Source of the DNA: Amycolatopsis thermophila
Lineage (GTDB): Bacteria > Actinomycetota > Actinomycetes > Mycobacteriales > Pseudonocardiaceae
Assembly: GCF_030814215.1 (NCBI RefSeq)
Contig: NZ_JAUSUT010000001.1
Span: forward strand, 2,480,001-2,544,000
Direction of reading: 5' to 3'
Length of the DNA stretch: 64,000 nt
Part shown: positions 17,752-26,784 of the stretch, piece by piece
Layout: the number at the start of each line of letters is the position of its first letter
How positions within the stretch are numbered: position 1 is the stretch's first letter
Translations under genes and position numbers: made by a program
The notes under the pieces: generated by a model
What the model saw: only the letters and a program-made list of their open reading frames with translations
Databases searched by the model: none
Told to the model about the DNA's origin: nothing

Positions 17752-18768
17752 ATGCCGTCCAGGCCCACCCAGAAGGACGTCGCCGATCTCGCGGGCGTCT
17801 CGATCACCACCGTCTCACACGTGGTGAACGGGACGCGCGCGGTGGCCCCGGAAACCAAGGCCGCCGTGCTGCGCGCCATCGAGGAGACCGGCTACACCGG
17901 TGACGCGATCGCCCGGTCGCTGGTCACCGGCGGCACCCGGCAGATCGGCGTCGCGATCTCGCTGCTGGCCAACCCGTACTTCGCGGCGCTGATGCAGGCG
18001 ATCGAACGCGAGGCCGCGGCCGCCGGGTACACGGTGCTCCTGGCGGACACCCACGACACGGTCAAGACCGAGCAGGAGACGGTCCGGACGCTGCGGTCGC
18101 GGCGCGTCGAGGGCATGCTCCTGACACCGGCCGCGGGGGACGGCCGCGTGATCAGCGAACTGGTCTCGCTCGGGCTGCCGACCGTCCTGATCGACCGGCT
18201 CACCATGCGGTCCGACGTCGACCAGGTCGGCTCGGAGAACATCCAGTCCACTTCGGCCCTGACCGAGCACCTCGCCTCGCTGGGGCACCGGCGGATCGGG
18301 TTCGTCAGCGGGATGCCCGGGCTGACCACCTCCGAGGAGCGGACGCTCGGGTACCGGCTCGGGCTCGGGCGCGGTGGGTTGTCGTGGAACCCGGAGCTGG
18401 TGGTGTCCGGGCATTCGTCGCGCGAGGGCGGGGCGGCGGCGACGGCGAAGTTGCTGGCGCTGCCCGACCGGCCGACCGCGCTGGTGGTGGCGAACGACTC
18501 GATGATGGTCGGGGTGCTGCACGAGGTCCGGCGCCAGGGGCTGCGGGCGGGGTCCGATGTGGCCCTGGCCGGGTTCGACGACGTCGAGTGGTCGGACCTG
18601 GTGGAGCCCCCGCTGACCACGATGGCCCAGCCGATCGAGGAGATCGGCCGCCGGGCCGTGCGGTTGCTGCTGGCGCGGATCAAGGAGCCGGAACGGCCGT
18701 TCGAGACGGTGCGGTTGCCGCCACGCTTGATGCACCGGTCGTCCTGCGGCTGCGGTCTCCAGATGTAG
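17752..18768 (+). CDS. LacI family transcriptional regulator
   Basis: 338 residues. The N-terminal helix-turn-helix and hinge helix read TQKDVADLAGVSITTVSHVV then NGTRAVAPET (about 6-35). A sugar-binding domain like RbsB follows (QIGVAISLLANPYFAALMQAI, RRIGFVSGMPG, DVALAGFDDVEWSDLVEPPLTT). It most likely represses the divergent sugar operon from the palindrome 30 bases upstream of its start and releases it when the sugar or its phosphate binds. The C-terminus is Cys-rich (SSCGCGLQM), often seen in actinobacterial members. Confidence 0.9.
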   Translation: MPSRPTQKDVADLAGVSITTVSHVVNGTRAVAPETKAAVLRAIEETGYTGDAIARSLVTGGTRQIGVAISLLANPYFAALMQAIEREAAAAGYTVLLADTHDTVKTEQETVRTLRSRRVEGMLLTPAAGDGRVISELVSLGLPTVLIDRLTMRSDVDQVGSENIQSTSALTEHLASLGHRRIGFVSGMPGLTTSEERTLGYRLGLGRGGLSWNPELVVSGHSSREGGAAATAKLLALPDRPTALVVANDSMMVGVLHEVRRQGLRAGSDVALAGFDDVEWSDLVEPPLTTMAQPIEEIGRRAVRLLLARIKEPERPFETVRLPPRLMHRSSCGCGLQM

Positions 18769-18774
18769 TGATCT

Positions 18775-18984
18775 GACAGGTTGTGCGAATTCGGTGATCG
18801 GGTCGATCGCCGACAACGGCGATATGTCGCGACGACGCAGGACGCGGCCCACGACAGAGGCCACCAATCCGAGCTGCCAGCAAGAACACCGCGCCCCGAT
18901 GGCACTGCTGGGGCAACGCCAGGATCGCGGCTTCGGTCTCCGCGGGAAGGCGGGTGGGGCTGTGATGCGGGCGGGGAGTCACGA
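18775..18984 (-). pseudogene. IS481-family transposase N-terminal fragment
   Basis: On the minus strand one frame reads SPTRLPAETEAAILALPQQC and another continues VGRVLRRRDISPLSAIDPIT. Together these match the linker before the catalytic core of actinobacterial IS481 transposases (usual form LPAETEAAILALRR and VGRVLRRHG-xPPLSALDPIT). The fragment is frameshifted and truncated. It begins right after the TAG stop of the GH76-like gene; the junction TCTAGA-TGTCGTGAC fits an NCTAGN target followed by an element tip. No right end is visible before the lacI stop. No other gene is seen between 18769 and 18987. Confidence 0.65.
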
Positions 18985-18987
18985 CAT

Positions 18988-19977
18988 CTAGAGCGTGGCC
19001 GCCGCCTCCAGCAGCATCCACGCGCCGAGCTGTACCGAGAGGTCCCGCGCCGGGTGGTCCTTCGGCAGGGGTGGCGCCGGGGCGGGCTCGCTCCACTCCG
19101 GACTGAACAGCGGGCCGCCGTAGGCGTCGGCGGCGCCCGTCCAGGCGGCTTCCGCCGAGGCCAGCACCAGTGAGCGGGCCGCGTCCGACTCCGGGCCCGC
19201 CGGCAGGCGGCGCGCGGCCAGCGCCAGGTAGCGCGCCAGGATTCCGGCGAACAGGCCGCCGTCGCCACCGCCCTGCCCGCGCAGGACGCCGCCGGGGGCG
19301 CAGTGCGCCGCGACCGCCCGGATCGTGCGACCGGCCCGGTCCATTTCGGACATCTCCAGGCAGGCGCCGAGGAAAACTCCCTGACAGTAGGTGTAAATCT
19401 CCTGCACCAGCTCGTGGCTGTCCACCCGCAACCCGTCCCACACCAGGCCGGTGTCGGGGTCGACCAGCGTCTTCTCCATCCAGTCCAGCAGTTCCCGCGC
19501 CCGTTCGACGTCACCGGCCCTGGCGAACAGGATCGCCGCCGGGCCGTTCGACGGCGCGTTCTTGAACCGGTCCCCGCGCCGCCACCAGATCCCGCCGCCG
19601 CCCTCGGGCGTCCACCCCGACCGCAGCTCGTCCAGGAAGAAGCTCACGTCCCGGCCGGTGCGCTGCAGGGCGAGCCCCAGCCACGCCAGGTCGTCGTAGT
19701 AGTCGTTGCGCCAGTTGCCGAAGTTGCGCACCCGCACCGACGACACGAACCGGTCGATCGCGGCCTCCCGCGCCGACGTCGGATCGCGCTCCTGGGCGTC
19801 GACGAGGCAGTCCAGCAGGTGCGCCTGCCACCAGTAGTTCCAGTGCCAGTGCACCCGCTGGCCGGGCGAGGCCGGCCAGCCGCTCCGGGCGAGCAGCGTG
19901 CCCGGCAGGCCCCAGACGCGGCGCAGGTGCCGGGTGGCGATCGCCCGTTCCGCGGCGGCGGCCCAGTCGCTGTGCAT
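18988..19977 (-). CDS. GH76-like alpha-1,6-mannanase family protein
   Basis: 329 residues, an (alpha/alpha)6 barrel of glycoside hydrolase family 76 type. The hallmark Asp pair is in NDYYDDLAWLGLAL (Asp95-Asp96), and the aromatic-rich HWHWNYWWQAHLLD and TYCQGVFLGA also fit. GH76 enzymes cut alpha-1,6-mannan. No signal peptide is visible with the ATG at 19977, so the protein appears cytosolic, which would suit turnover of short mannosides or a related substrate. It diverges from the molybdopterin oxidoreductase gene 56 bases away. Its TAG stop abuts an IS481 remnant. Confidence 0.78.
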   Translation of the reverse strand: MHSDWAAAAERAIATRHLRRVWGLPGTLLARSGWPASPGQRVHWHWNYWWQAHLLDCLVDAQERDPTSAREAAIDRFVSSVRVRNFGNWRNDYYDDLAWLGLALQRTGRDVSFFLDELRSGWTPEGGGGIWWRRGDRFKNAPSNGPAAILFARAGDVERARELLDWMEKTLVDPDTGLVWDGLRVDSHELVQEIYTYCQGVFLGACLEMSEMDRAGRTIRAVAAHCAPGGVLRGQGGGDGGLFAGILARYLALAARRLPAGPESDAARSLVLASAEAAWTGAADAYGGPLFSPEWSEPAPAPPLPKDHPARDLSVQLGAWMLLEAAATL

Positions 19978-20033
19978 GAACCCATGATGGATTGGCCCTC
20001 GACAGCTCGCTCGGTTCCGTCGACCATCAGGGG

Positions 20034-22214
20034 ATGACAACGGCGCATGTCACTTGCCCGCTCTGCGAGGCCACCTGCGGTCTCCGGGTCACCTTCGACG
20101 ATCGCCGGGTCATCCAGGTGCGCGGCGACGACGAGGACGTCTTCTCGCGGGGTTTCCTCTGCCCCAAGGGCGCCTCCCTCGGCGCGCTGCACCACGACCC
20201 GGACCGCCTGCGCACCCCGCTGGTCAAGCGCGACGGCAAGCACGTCCCGGTCTCCTGGGACGAGGCGTTCGCCGAGATCGACGACCGCCTCCGTCCGATC
20301 ATCGAGACCCACGGCCCGGACGTCGTGGCCGTGTACGCGGGCAACCCGAGCGTCCACAACCTCTCCACCGCGCTCTACGGTCGCGTCTTCTTCAAGGCGC
20401 TGGGGACCACGAACTTCTACACCGCGGGCAGCGTCGACCAGCTGCCCAAGCACTACTCCAGCGGTTACCTGTTCGGCGACGGCATGTCGATCCCCGTCCC
20501 CGACGTGGACCGCACGCGGCACCTGCTCGTGCTCGGCGCCAACCCGCTGGTGTCCAACGGCAGCCTGATGACCGCGCCGGACATGCGCAGCAGGCTCCGG
20601 GCGATCCGCGAGCGCGGCGGGAAGGTCGTCGTGGTCGACCCGCGCCGGTCCCGCACCGCTCAGGTCGCCGACGAGCACCACCCGATCCGGCCGGGCACCG
20701 ACGCGCTGCTGCTGTTCGCTCAGGTCAACGTGCTGTTCGCCGAGAACCGCGTGCACCTCGGCGACCTCGCCGGCCACGTGGCGGGCGTCGAGGACGTGGG
20801 CCGGCTCGCCCGCGACTTCGCGCCCGAGGCCGTCGCTCCGGTCACCGGCATCCCCGCCGGCGAGATCCGGCGGATGGCGCGGGAACTGGCCGCCGCCGAG
20901 TCCGCCGCGGTCTACGGGCGCATCGGCACCACCACGCAGGCGTTCGGGACCCTCACCAGCTGGCTCGTCGACGTCCTCAACGTCCTGACCGGGAACCTCG
21001 ACCGGCCCGGCGGTGCGATGTTCCCGCTCGCCGCGGCCGGTCAGGCCAACAGCGCACCCGGCAAGCGCCGCCCGTTCCGGCACGGCCGCTGGCGCACCCG
21101 CGTGCGCGGGCTACCGGAAGTGCTCGGCGAGGTCCCGGTCGCGACGCTGGCCGACGAGATCCTCACCCCCGGTGACGGCCAGGTGCGCGCGCTGATCACC
21201 GTCAGCGGCAACCCGTGCCTGAGCACCCCGAACGCCGGGCGGCTCGCGGAAGCGCTGGCGCGCCTGGACTTCATGGTGTCGCTGGACATCTACCGCAACG
21301 AGACCACCCGGCACGCCGACGTCATCCTGCCCGGCCCGACGCCGTTGGAACGGCCCCACTACGACGTCGCCCTGTACCAGCTGGCCGTGCGCAACGTGGC
21401 GAACTGGACCCCGGCGGCGATGCCGAGCGACCTGCCGCAGGAGTGGGAGACCATGCTGCGCCTCACTTCCGTCGTCACCGGCCAGGGACCGGCCCCGGAC
21501 CTCGACGCGCTGGACGCGTTCGTCGCCGGGCAGATCGCCCAGCGCTCGGGCCTCGACCCGGCCGTCGCCGGCGATCGGCGCGGCCCGGAGCGGCTGATCG
21601 ACCTGATGCTGCGCGCCGGCCCGTACGACCTGACCCTGGCCGACCTGGAAGCCGCCCCGCACGGCGTGGACCTCGGCCCGCTGCGGCCGCGGGTACCGGA
21701 AATCCTGTCCACCCCGAGCGGGAAGATCGAGCTCGCACCGGAGGCGATCACCGTCGACGTCCCGCGCCTGGCCGCGGAACTCGCGCACGCACCGGACGGC
21801 GAGCTGGTGCTCATCGGGCGGCGGCAGCTGTCGTCGAACAACTCGTGGATGCACAACCTGGAACCGTTGGTGCGCGGCAAGAACCGCTGCACCGCGCAGG
21901 TCCACCCGCACGACGCGGCGCGGCTCGGGCTGGCCGACGGCGAACCGGCGCTGGTCCGGTCGAAGGCCGGGAAGGTCGAGGTGCCGGTCGAGGTCACCGA
22001 GGAGGTCCGGCCGGGCGTGGTCAGCATCCCGCACGGCTGGGGCCACGGCGGGCCGGGCACGCAGACCGCCGTCGCCGCGGCGCACGCCGGCGTGAACAGC
22101 AACCTGGTGGCCGACGAGACGCTGCTGGACGCGCTGTCCGGAACCGCTGTGCTGAACGGGATCCCGGTGGAGGTGACGCCTACCAGGCCGCCGACAGGTC
22201 CGCGTGCTGCCTGA
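20034..22214 (+). CDS. Molybdopterin-dependent oxidoreductase
   Basis: A 726-residue molybdopterin enzyme of the DMSO reductase superfamily. The N-terminus carries a [4Fe-4S] site with Cys8, Cys11, Cys15 and Cys43. The molybdopterin domain follows (VYAGNPSVHN, LLVLGANPLVSNGSL, VVVDPRRSRTAQVAD, VSGNPCLSTPN) and a C-terminal MopB-binding barrel (VHPHDAARLGLADGEPALV, VSIPHGWGHG, GVNSNLVADE). No Tat signal is present, so it is cytosolic, as are assimilatory nitrate reductases and some formate dehydrogenases. No electron-transfer subunit is encoded alongside. The exact reaction is unknown. ATG at 20034; the 3' end overlaps the convergent methyltransferase gene by 35 bases. Confidence 0.85.
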   Translation: MTTAHVTCPLCEATCGLRVTFDDRRVIQVRGDDEDVFSRGFLCPKGASLGALHHDPDRLRTPLVKRDGKHVPVSWDEAFAEIDDRLRPIIETHGPDVVAVYAGNPSVHNLSTALYGRVFFKALGTTNFYTAGSVDQLPKHYSSGYLFGDGMSIPVPDVDRTRHLLVLGANPLVSNGSLMTAPDMRSRLRAIRERGGKVVVVDPRRSRTAQVADEHHPIRPGTDALLLFAQVNVLFAENRVHLGDLAGHVAGVEDVGRLARDFAPEAVAPVTGIPAGEIRRMARELAAAESAAVYGRIGTTTQAFGTLTSWLVDVLNVLTGNLDRPGGAMFPLAAAGQANSAPGKRRPFRHGRWRTRVRGLPEVLGEVPVATLADEILTPGDGQVRALITVSGNPCLSTPNAGRLAEALARLDFMVSLDIYRNETTRHADVILPGPTPLERPHYDVALYQLAVRNVANWTPAAMPSDLPQEWETMLRLTSVVTGQGPAPDLDALDAFVAGQIAQRSGLDPAVAGDRRGPERLIDLMLRAGPYDLTLADLEAAPHGVDLGPLRPRVPEILSTPSGKIELAPEAITVDVPRLAAELAHAPDGELVLIGRRQLSSNNSWMHNLEPLVRGKNRCTAQVHPHDAARLGLADGEPALVRSKAGKVEVPVEVTEEVRPGVVSIPHGWGHGGPGTQTAVAAAHAGVNSNLVADETLLDALSGTAVLNGIPVEVTPTRPPTGPRAA

Positions 22215-22830
22215 TCCAGGTGTGCATCACGATTCCGGCGGCGACCCCGGCGTTGATCGAGCGGGTGGAGCCGAACTGCGCGATCGACACGACCATCGAG
22301 GCGACGTCGTGGGCTTCGCCGGACAGCCCGGGGCCTTCCTGGCCGAACAGCAGCACGCACTCGCGGGGCAGCTCGGCCGTTTCCACGCGTTCCGACCCCG
22401 GGGTGTTGTCGACGGCCACGATCACCAGGTTCCGGGCGCGGGCGAACTCGGCGAGCGACGGCACGTCGGGGTGGTGCTCGAGGTGCTGGTACCGGTCGGT
22501 GACCATCGCGCCGCGCCGGTTCCAGCGCCGGCGGCCCACGATGTGCACCGCGGCGGCGGCGAAGGCGTTCGCGGTGCGGACGACCGTGCCGATGTTGTGG
22601 TCGTGCTGGAAGTTCTCGATCGCCACGTGGAACGGGTGCCGTCGCCGGTCGATGTCGGCGACGATCGCCTCGCGCCGCCAGTACCGGTAGGCGTCGACGA
22701 CGTTGCGGCGGTCGCCCTCGGCGAGCAGCTCCGGGTCGTAGCGCTCGTCGGCGGGCCACTCGCCCGCCCACGGCCCCACGCCGACCGGCTCCCGAACGGT
22801 CCACTCGGTCGGTCCGGCTTCGTCGTTCAT
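22180..22830 (-). CDS. TrmH/SpoU family RNA methyltransferase
   Basis: A 216-residue SPOUT methyltransferase that should 2'-O-methylate a tRNA or rRNA ribose using S-adenosylmethionine. The three family motifs are visible: NIGTVVRTANAF (motif 1), LLFGQEGPGLS (motif 2) and STRSINAGVAAGIVMHTW (motif 3), which forms the trefoil knot. The N-terminal 75 residues are an extra basic segment. It overlaps the next minus-strand gene by ATGA. From memory, Mycobacterium tuberculosis has a similar methyltransferase near pyrE and clpB. Confidence 0.85.
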   Translation of the reverse strand: MNDEAGPTEWTVREPVGVGPWAGEWPADERYDPELLAEGDRRNVVDAYRYWRREAIVADIDRRRHPFHVAIENFQHDHNIGTVVRTANAFAAAAVHIVGRRRWNRRGAMVTDRYQHLEHHPDVPSLAEFARARNLVIVAVDNTPGSERVETAELPRECVLLFGQEGPGLSGEAHDVASMVVSIAQFGSTRSINAGVAAGIVMHTWIRQHADLSAAW

Positions 22831-23411
22831 CGCACCTTCAGACGCTGTGTGAGGTCGGCCAGGAGATCCGCGGTCGCGACGATGACATCCGGTTGCGCGA
22901 GTTCGCCGGGGACCACCGCCGCCACGTGCTCGTCGGTGAAGAACAGGGCACGGCCCTGCATCCGCAGATCACCGGCGAGCTCCTGCGCGAGCGGCGGCGG
23001 CAGCGCGCGCAGCCGGTCGTAGTCGTCCGGTCCACGCAGGACCAGCGACGGGCCGGGTGCCGGACGCGGCACCAGCACCATCGTCGCGGCGTCCGACGTG
23101 GTGTACGCCACCTGGTCCATCCGGTAGCGCAGTTGCAGCACACGCACCGGAACCCCGCGCCACGGCCCGGACAGCCGCAGGGTCACCTGGATGCCGTGGT
23201 GCGCCGACGAACCGAGCACCTCGTCGATGCCGGGGAAGGCCACCTGCGGGTTCGGCACCGGCGCGCGGTCGGACCGCCACCCGGTGCGCGCCGCGAGCGC
23301 CCGCACCTGCCGGGCGTACGCGTCCTGGGCGGCGCGTGCCTTCGGGCGCAGGACCAAGCCCGCGACGACACCGCACGCGAGGATGCCGATCAGGACGAGG
23401 ACGACGACCAC
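22827..23411 (-). CDS. Conserved single-pass membrane protein of unknown function
   Basis: 194 residues: an N-terminal hydrophobic helix (VVVLVLIGILACGVVAGLVL) and a soluble domain of about 165 residues with no motif I recognise. The domain has alternating hydrophobic strands (VRVLQLRYRMDQVAYTTSDA) and ends RLKVR. The first helix could be a membrane anchor or an uncleaved signal. It is translationally coupled to the downstream methyltransferase gene (4-base overlap). Start GTG at 23411. Function not known. Confidence 0.7.
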   Translation of the reverse strand: MVVVLVLIGILACGVVAGLVLRPKARAAQDAYARQVRALAARTGWRSDRAPVPNPQVAFPGIDEVLGSSAHHGIQVTLRLSGPWRGVPVRVLQLRYRMDQVAYTTSDAATMVLVPRPAPGPSLVLRGPDDYDRLRALPPPLAQELAGDLRMQGRALFFTDEHVAAVVPGELAQPDVIVATADLLADLTQRLKVR

Positions 23412-23426
23412 ACCGGCGATTGTGTC

Positions 23427-23816
23427 CTAGGCCTGCGTCATGGCCTGCGCCGACGGGTGCTCACGGTGCTTCCACCGCAGGTACGCGCCGACGTAGGAGA
23501 AGACCACCAGCACCAGTGCGATCGCGGCGACCACCGGGAGCATCGGCCGCGGGAACACCGTGCCGTAGATGTAGTAGGCGTTGAAGCCGCCCGGAAGCGG
23601 ACCCAGCCCCTGCAGGCCGCGGAAGTAGTCCTCGAGCGCCGTGAGCGGGCACGGAATCGGGAAGACGTTGACCACCACACCCCACATGGCGAAGAACACA
23701 TGCACGAATGCGCTTCGTGGCCACCGCCACGCGAAAAACCCGCCGAGACCGATGTAGAGCAGGGCCAGAACGTGCACTCCGACCGTGATGTCGGCCAGTA
23801 CTCGCGCTACCGTCAC
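23427..23816 (-). CDS. DUF2784 family membrane protein
   Basis: 129 residues with three to four membrane helices. The DUF2784 pattern is recognisable: LGGFFAWRWPRSAFVHVFFA, then the conserved PCPLTALEDY and the Y-x-x-G-T segment before the last helix. Function unknown in the family. It ends 15 bases before the next minus-strand gene and may share its transcript. Confidence 0.75.
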   Translation of the reverse strand: MTVARVLADITVGVHVLALLYIGLGGFFAWRWPRSAFVHVFFAMWGVVVNVFPIPCPLTALEDYFRGLQGLGPLPGGFNAYYIYGTVFPRPMLPVVAAIALVLVVFSYVGAYLRWKHREHPSAQAMTQA

Positions 23817-23929
23817 GCCGCCCCCTTCCAGCGAATCCCCTGGTACCGAGATTACTCCTGATCACCGCAGGAATGTCATCTCGAATTCCGGAGATCACTT
23901 CGGGGATTACCCTTAGGGGCCGGGGCGAA

Positions 23930-24493
23930 TCAGGCCAGACCCAAGTCGTCGAGGTCCAGCAGGTAGCGGTAGGCCAGCCCGTCCTTCTCGATGGCTTCGC
24001 GCGCGCCGGTGTCGCGGTCGACCACCGTCGCGACGCCGACGACGGTGGCGCCGGCCTCGTTGAGCGCCTCGACCGCGGTCAGCACGCTGCCGCCGGTGGT
24101 CGAGGTGTCCTCCACGGCCAGCACCCGCTGCCCGGCGACCTCGATGCCCTCGATGCGCCGCTGCATGCCGTGGGACTTGGTGTTCTTGCGCACCACGAAC
24201 GCGTCGAGGACCTTCCCGTCGGCGGCGGCGGAGTGCAGCATCGCGGTGGCCACCGGGTCCGCGCCCAGGGTGAGCCCGCCCACGGCGACGTAGTCCCAGT
24301 CGGCGGTGAGCTGCCGCATGAGCCGGCCGATGAGCGGGGCCGCGGCGTGGTGCAGGGTGGCCCGCCGCAGGTCGATGTAGTAGTCGGCCTCCTTGCCGGA
24401 GGCCAGGGTCACCTTGCCGTGCACGACGGCGAGCTCGGTGACGAGCCGAGCCAGTTCGAACTTCGCTGCCTGATCCAACGCCGGGTTTGCCAC
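23930..24493 (-). CDS. pyrE: Orotate phosphoribosyltransferase
   Basis: A 187-residue PyrE, which joins orotate to PRPP to form orotidine 5'-phosphate in pyrimidine synthesis. The PRPP-binding motif VLAVEDTSTTGGSVLTA spans about 124-140. YIDLRRATL near 39 and the flexible loop region VRKNTKSHGM (101-110) also fit. GTG at 24493 is the start: its frame gives the standard family length, and longer upstream frames run into unrelated DNA. It is a lone pyrimidine gene here; the order TrmH - small protein - pyrE - clpB is also remembered from mycobacteria. Confidence 0.92.
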   Translation of the reverse strand: MANPALDQAAKFELARLVTELAVVHGKVTLASGKEADYYIDLRRATLHHAAAPLIGRLMRQLTADWDYVAVGGLTLGADPVATAMLHSAAADGKVLDAFVVRKNTKSHGMQRRIEGIEVAGQRVLAVEDTSTTGGSVLTAVEALNEAGATVVGVATVVDRDTGAREAIEKDGLAYRYLLDLDDLGLA

Positions 24494-24561
24494 GCCCGGA
24501 AGTCTTACACACACCCCCGGCGGTCCCGGGTGCCGTCGGGACTCCGCGGCGGTGCGCGCCC

Positions 24562-25443
24562 TCACGGCGTGCGCCCCAGTCCGATCAACTCCTCCGCCAC
24601 CTCCGCCACGACCGTCCGGGTGGAGCGCTGCCACGCCAGCCACGTGACCAGCTCCAGCTCCGGCTCCACGAGCGGCCGCCACGGCCAGCTGGTCAGCAGG
24701 CGCGTCGCCGAGTGTTCGGTCAGCAGGACCGCGTCGGCCTTGGTCGCTTCCGCGCACGCCAGCGCGTGCTCGGCGAACTGGGCGAACTGCCACCGCGGCA
24801 CCGCCCCCGCGTCGTGCGCCGCGAGCACCAGGCGGTCGTGCGCGACGGGCACCTGCTGGCTCCCGTGCGCGAGGATCCGCACCCCGTCCAGCTCCCGCAG
24901 CCGGCACGCCGGGCCGTCGGCGAGCGCGTGACCCGGCCGCACGGCGACCCCGAACGGCTGCGCGAACAGCCGCGCCCCGCGCAGGCCGCCGAGCGGCTGC
25001 TCGTGCACCAGGCCCAGGTCGAGCCGTCCGGCGCGGACCATCTCCAGCTGCTCGGTGCTGCTCGCCTCGGTCAAGGTCACCGCGGCGTGCGGCACCGCGG
25101 CGTCGATCCCGGCGAGCGCCGGCAGCAGCCAGTCCGTGGACAGGCCGGGCGGGATGCCGATGTCGACCACCTCCCGCGTCTGGCCGGCTGCGGCGTGCGC
25201 GGTGTCGCGGGTCGCGTCGGCCAGGCGCAGCAACAACACCGCGTGCGCGTGCAGCGCGACACCGGCCGGGGTGAGCGTCGTGCCCGTCGCCGCACGCTCC
25301 AGCAGGGGCGCGCCGACGTCCCGTTCGAGCTGGCGGATCTGGCGGCTCAGCGAGGGCTGGGTGAGGTGCAGCCGCTCCGCGGCACGCGTGAGCGAGCCCT
25401 CCGCGGCGACCGCGACGAAGTACCGCAGGTGGCGCAACTCCAC
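24562..25443 (-). CDS. LysR family transcriptional regulator
   Basis: 293 residues. The N-terminal winged helix is canonical (LRHLRYFVAVAAEGSLTRAA, ERLHLTQPSLSRQIRQLE), followed by a periplasmic-binding-protein-like effector domain. GTG at 25443 has GGGGAGGA upstream at good spacing. It diverges from an MFS transporter and FAD oxidoreductase pair across two TGCCTGTnAGGCA palindromes, so it is probably their activator, responding to the substrate that the transporter imports. Confidence 0.88.
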   Translation of the reverse strand: MELRHLRYFVAVAAEGSLTRAAERLHLTQPSLSRQIRQLERDVGAPLLERAATGTTLTPAGVALHAHAVLLLRLADATRDTAHAAAGQTREVVDIGIPPGLSTDWLLPALAGIDAAVPHAAVTLTEASSTEQLEMVRAGRLDLGLVHEQPLGGLRGARLFAQPFGVAVRPGHALADGPACRLRELDGVRILAHGSQQVPVAHDRLVLAAHDAGAVPRWQFAQFAEHALACAEATKADAVLLTEHSATRLLTSWPWRPLVEPELELVTWLAWQRSTRTVVAEVAEELIGLGRTP

Positions 25444-25455
25444 GACGTCCTCCCC

Positions 25456-25540
25456 TGCCTGTGAGGCATGCCCCACCTGATTAACCGGCATTGGACAGCG
25501 CCGCGTCAAGCCACGTGTACTACTCCCTGCCTGTCAGGCA
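25456..25540. promoter_or_regulatory. Paired LysR-type operator
   Basis: TGCCTGTGAGGCA (25456-25468) and TGCCTGTCAGGCA (25528-25540) are 13-base palindromes with identical arms, 72 bases apart, between lysR and the MFS gene. The T-N11-A style symmetry and twin arrangement fit a recognition site next to lysR and an activation site near the MFS promoter. Confidence 0.7.
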
Positions 25541-25569
25541 CCGGAAGAAGTGAGAAGGGATGCTCAACG

Positions 25570-26784
25570 ATGAGTCGAACCCCCGGCCGGCACCCCTACC
25601 GCTGGGTCGTGCTGGTGCTGTCCTGGGCCGCGTTCACGATGACGTCGGTGGACCGGTCGACGTGGGGACCGGCGTCGGTCGCGGTGGGCGAGCACCTGGG
25701 GGTCTCGCTCGCCGGGCTGGGCGTCTTCGCCACCGGCTACTACGTCGGCTACGTCATCTCCAACGCGGCGGGCGGTGTGCTCACCGACTGGCTGGGGGCC
25801 CGCGTCGTGATGAGCGCGTCGCTGTTCCTCGCCGGCGGGTTCATGATCGCCTTTGGCGAGACCGACTCGGTCGCGATGGGCATCGCCTTCCAGGCCGCGG
25901 TCGGGATCTTCGCCGGGTGTGACTACTCCGCCGGTGTGAAGCTGATCGCGCAGTGGTTCACCCCGAAGGACCGCGGGTTCGCGATGGGCGTGTTCATGAC
26001 GGCCACGTCACTGGGCACGGTCATCGCCAACGCGGTGGTGCCCCGGCTGCTCGAGGCGTCCGGGTGGCAGACCTCGTACCACTTGTTCGGCGGGGCGTCG
26101 ATGGTCATCGCGCTGCTGTGCCTGCTGCTGGTGCGCGGACGGACCGCCGAGGACGCGACGGCCCGCGCGGTGCCGGACCTGCGACCGCTGGCCCGTTCGC
26201 GCGATCTGTGGCTGCTCGGGCTCGCCGGGTTCGGCGGGCTGTGGGGCACCTACGGCTTCATCACGTGGTCGAACGCGCTGATGATCAAGGGCAGCGGGCT
26301 GACCGCGGTGCAGGCCGGGAGCGTCGTCGCGATCTTCGGCATCGCCGCCATCGCGGCCAAGCCGTTCATCGGGGTGGTGTCCGACCTGCTGGGCGGGCGG
26401 CGGCGGACCCTCACGGTGGTGGTGCTCGGTGCGTTCGTGGTGGCGCTGCTGGTGTTCGGCACGCGCGGCAGCCTGGCCGGGTTCCTGTGGGTGGCGCCGT
26501 TCCTGGGCGTCACGGCCTACGTCTACAGCCCGCTGATGGTCGCGATGATCCCGCGGATCGCCGGGGTGGGGCTGGCCGGTTCGGCGGCGGGCGCGACGAA
26601 CGCGTTCTGGCAGCTGGGCAGCACGGTCGTGCCGGTGGTGCTCGGCGCGGTGTTCCAGGCGACCCATTCGTTCTTCGCGGCGTTCGCGACGCTGGCCGCG
26701 GGCCCGCTCGCCGGGGCGCTGCTCATGCTCGGTGTCCGCGAACGGGAGGCGGAGCCGGTGGCGCGCGAGAAGGAGACGGTGTGA
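25570..26784 (+). CDS. MFS transporter, ACS-like (organic anion) type
   Basis: 404 residues with 12 predicted helices. The start of helix 1 (WAAFTMTSVDRSTWGPASVA) resembles anion:cation symporters, where this region reads Y-x-DR-x-x-x-x-x-A. Motif A-like GGVLTDWLGARVVM and GVVSDLLGGRRR are present. It probably imports an organic acid. ATG at 25570 with AGAAGGGA upstream. Its stop overlaps the GTG of the next gene (GTGA at 26781-26784), so it is coupled to an FAD oxidoreductase, suggesting uptake followed by oxidation of the same compound. Confidence 0.8.
   Translation: MSRTPGRHPYRWVVLVLSWAAFTMTSVDRSTWGPASVAVGEHLGVSLAGLGVFATGYYVGYVISNAAGGVLTDWLGARVVMSASLFLAGGFMIAFGETDSVAMGIAFQAAVGIFAGCDYSAGVKLIAQWFTPKDRGFAMGVFMTATSLGTVIANAVVPRLLEASGWQTSYHLFGGASMVIALLCLLLVRGRTAEDATARAVPDLRPLARSRDLWLLGLAGFGGLWGTYGFITWSNALMIKGSGLTAVQAGSVVAIFGIAAIAAKPFIGVVSDLLGGRRRTLTVVVLGAFVVALLVFGTRGSLAGFLWVAPFLGVTAYVYSPLMVAMIPRIAGVGLAGSAAGATNAFWQLGSTVVPVVLGAVFQATHSFFAAFATLAAGPLAGALLMLGVREREAEPVAREKETV

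Noticed and set aside
22827-23411. Antisense frames of comparable length opposite pyrE and the small membrane protein
   Set aside because: The minus-strand frames have the expected G/C third positions, a hydrophobic helix and coupling to the neighbouring gene; the plus-strand frames do not.
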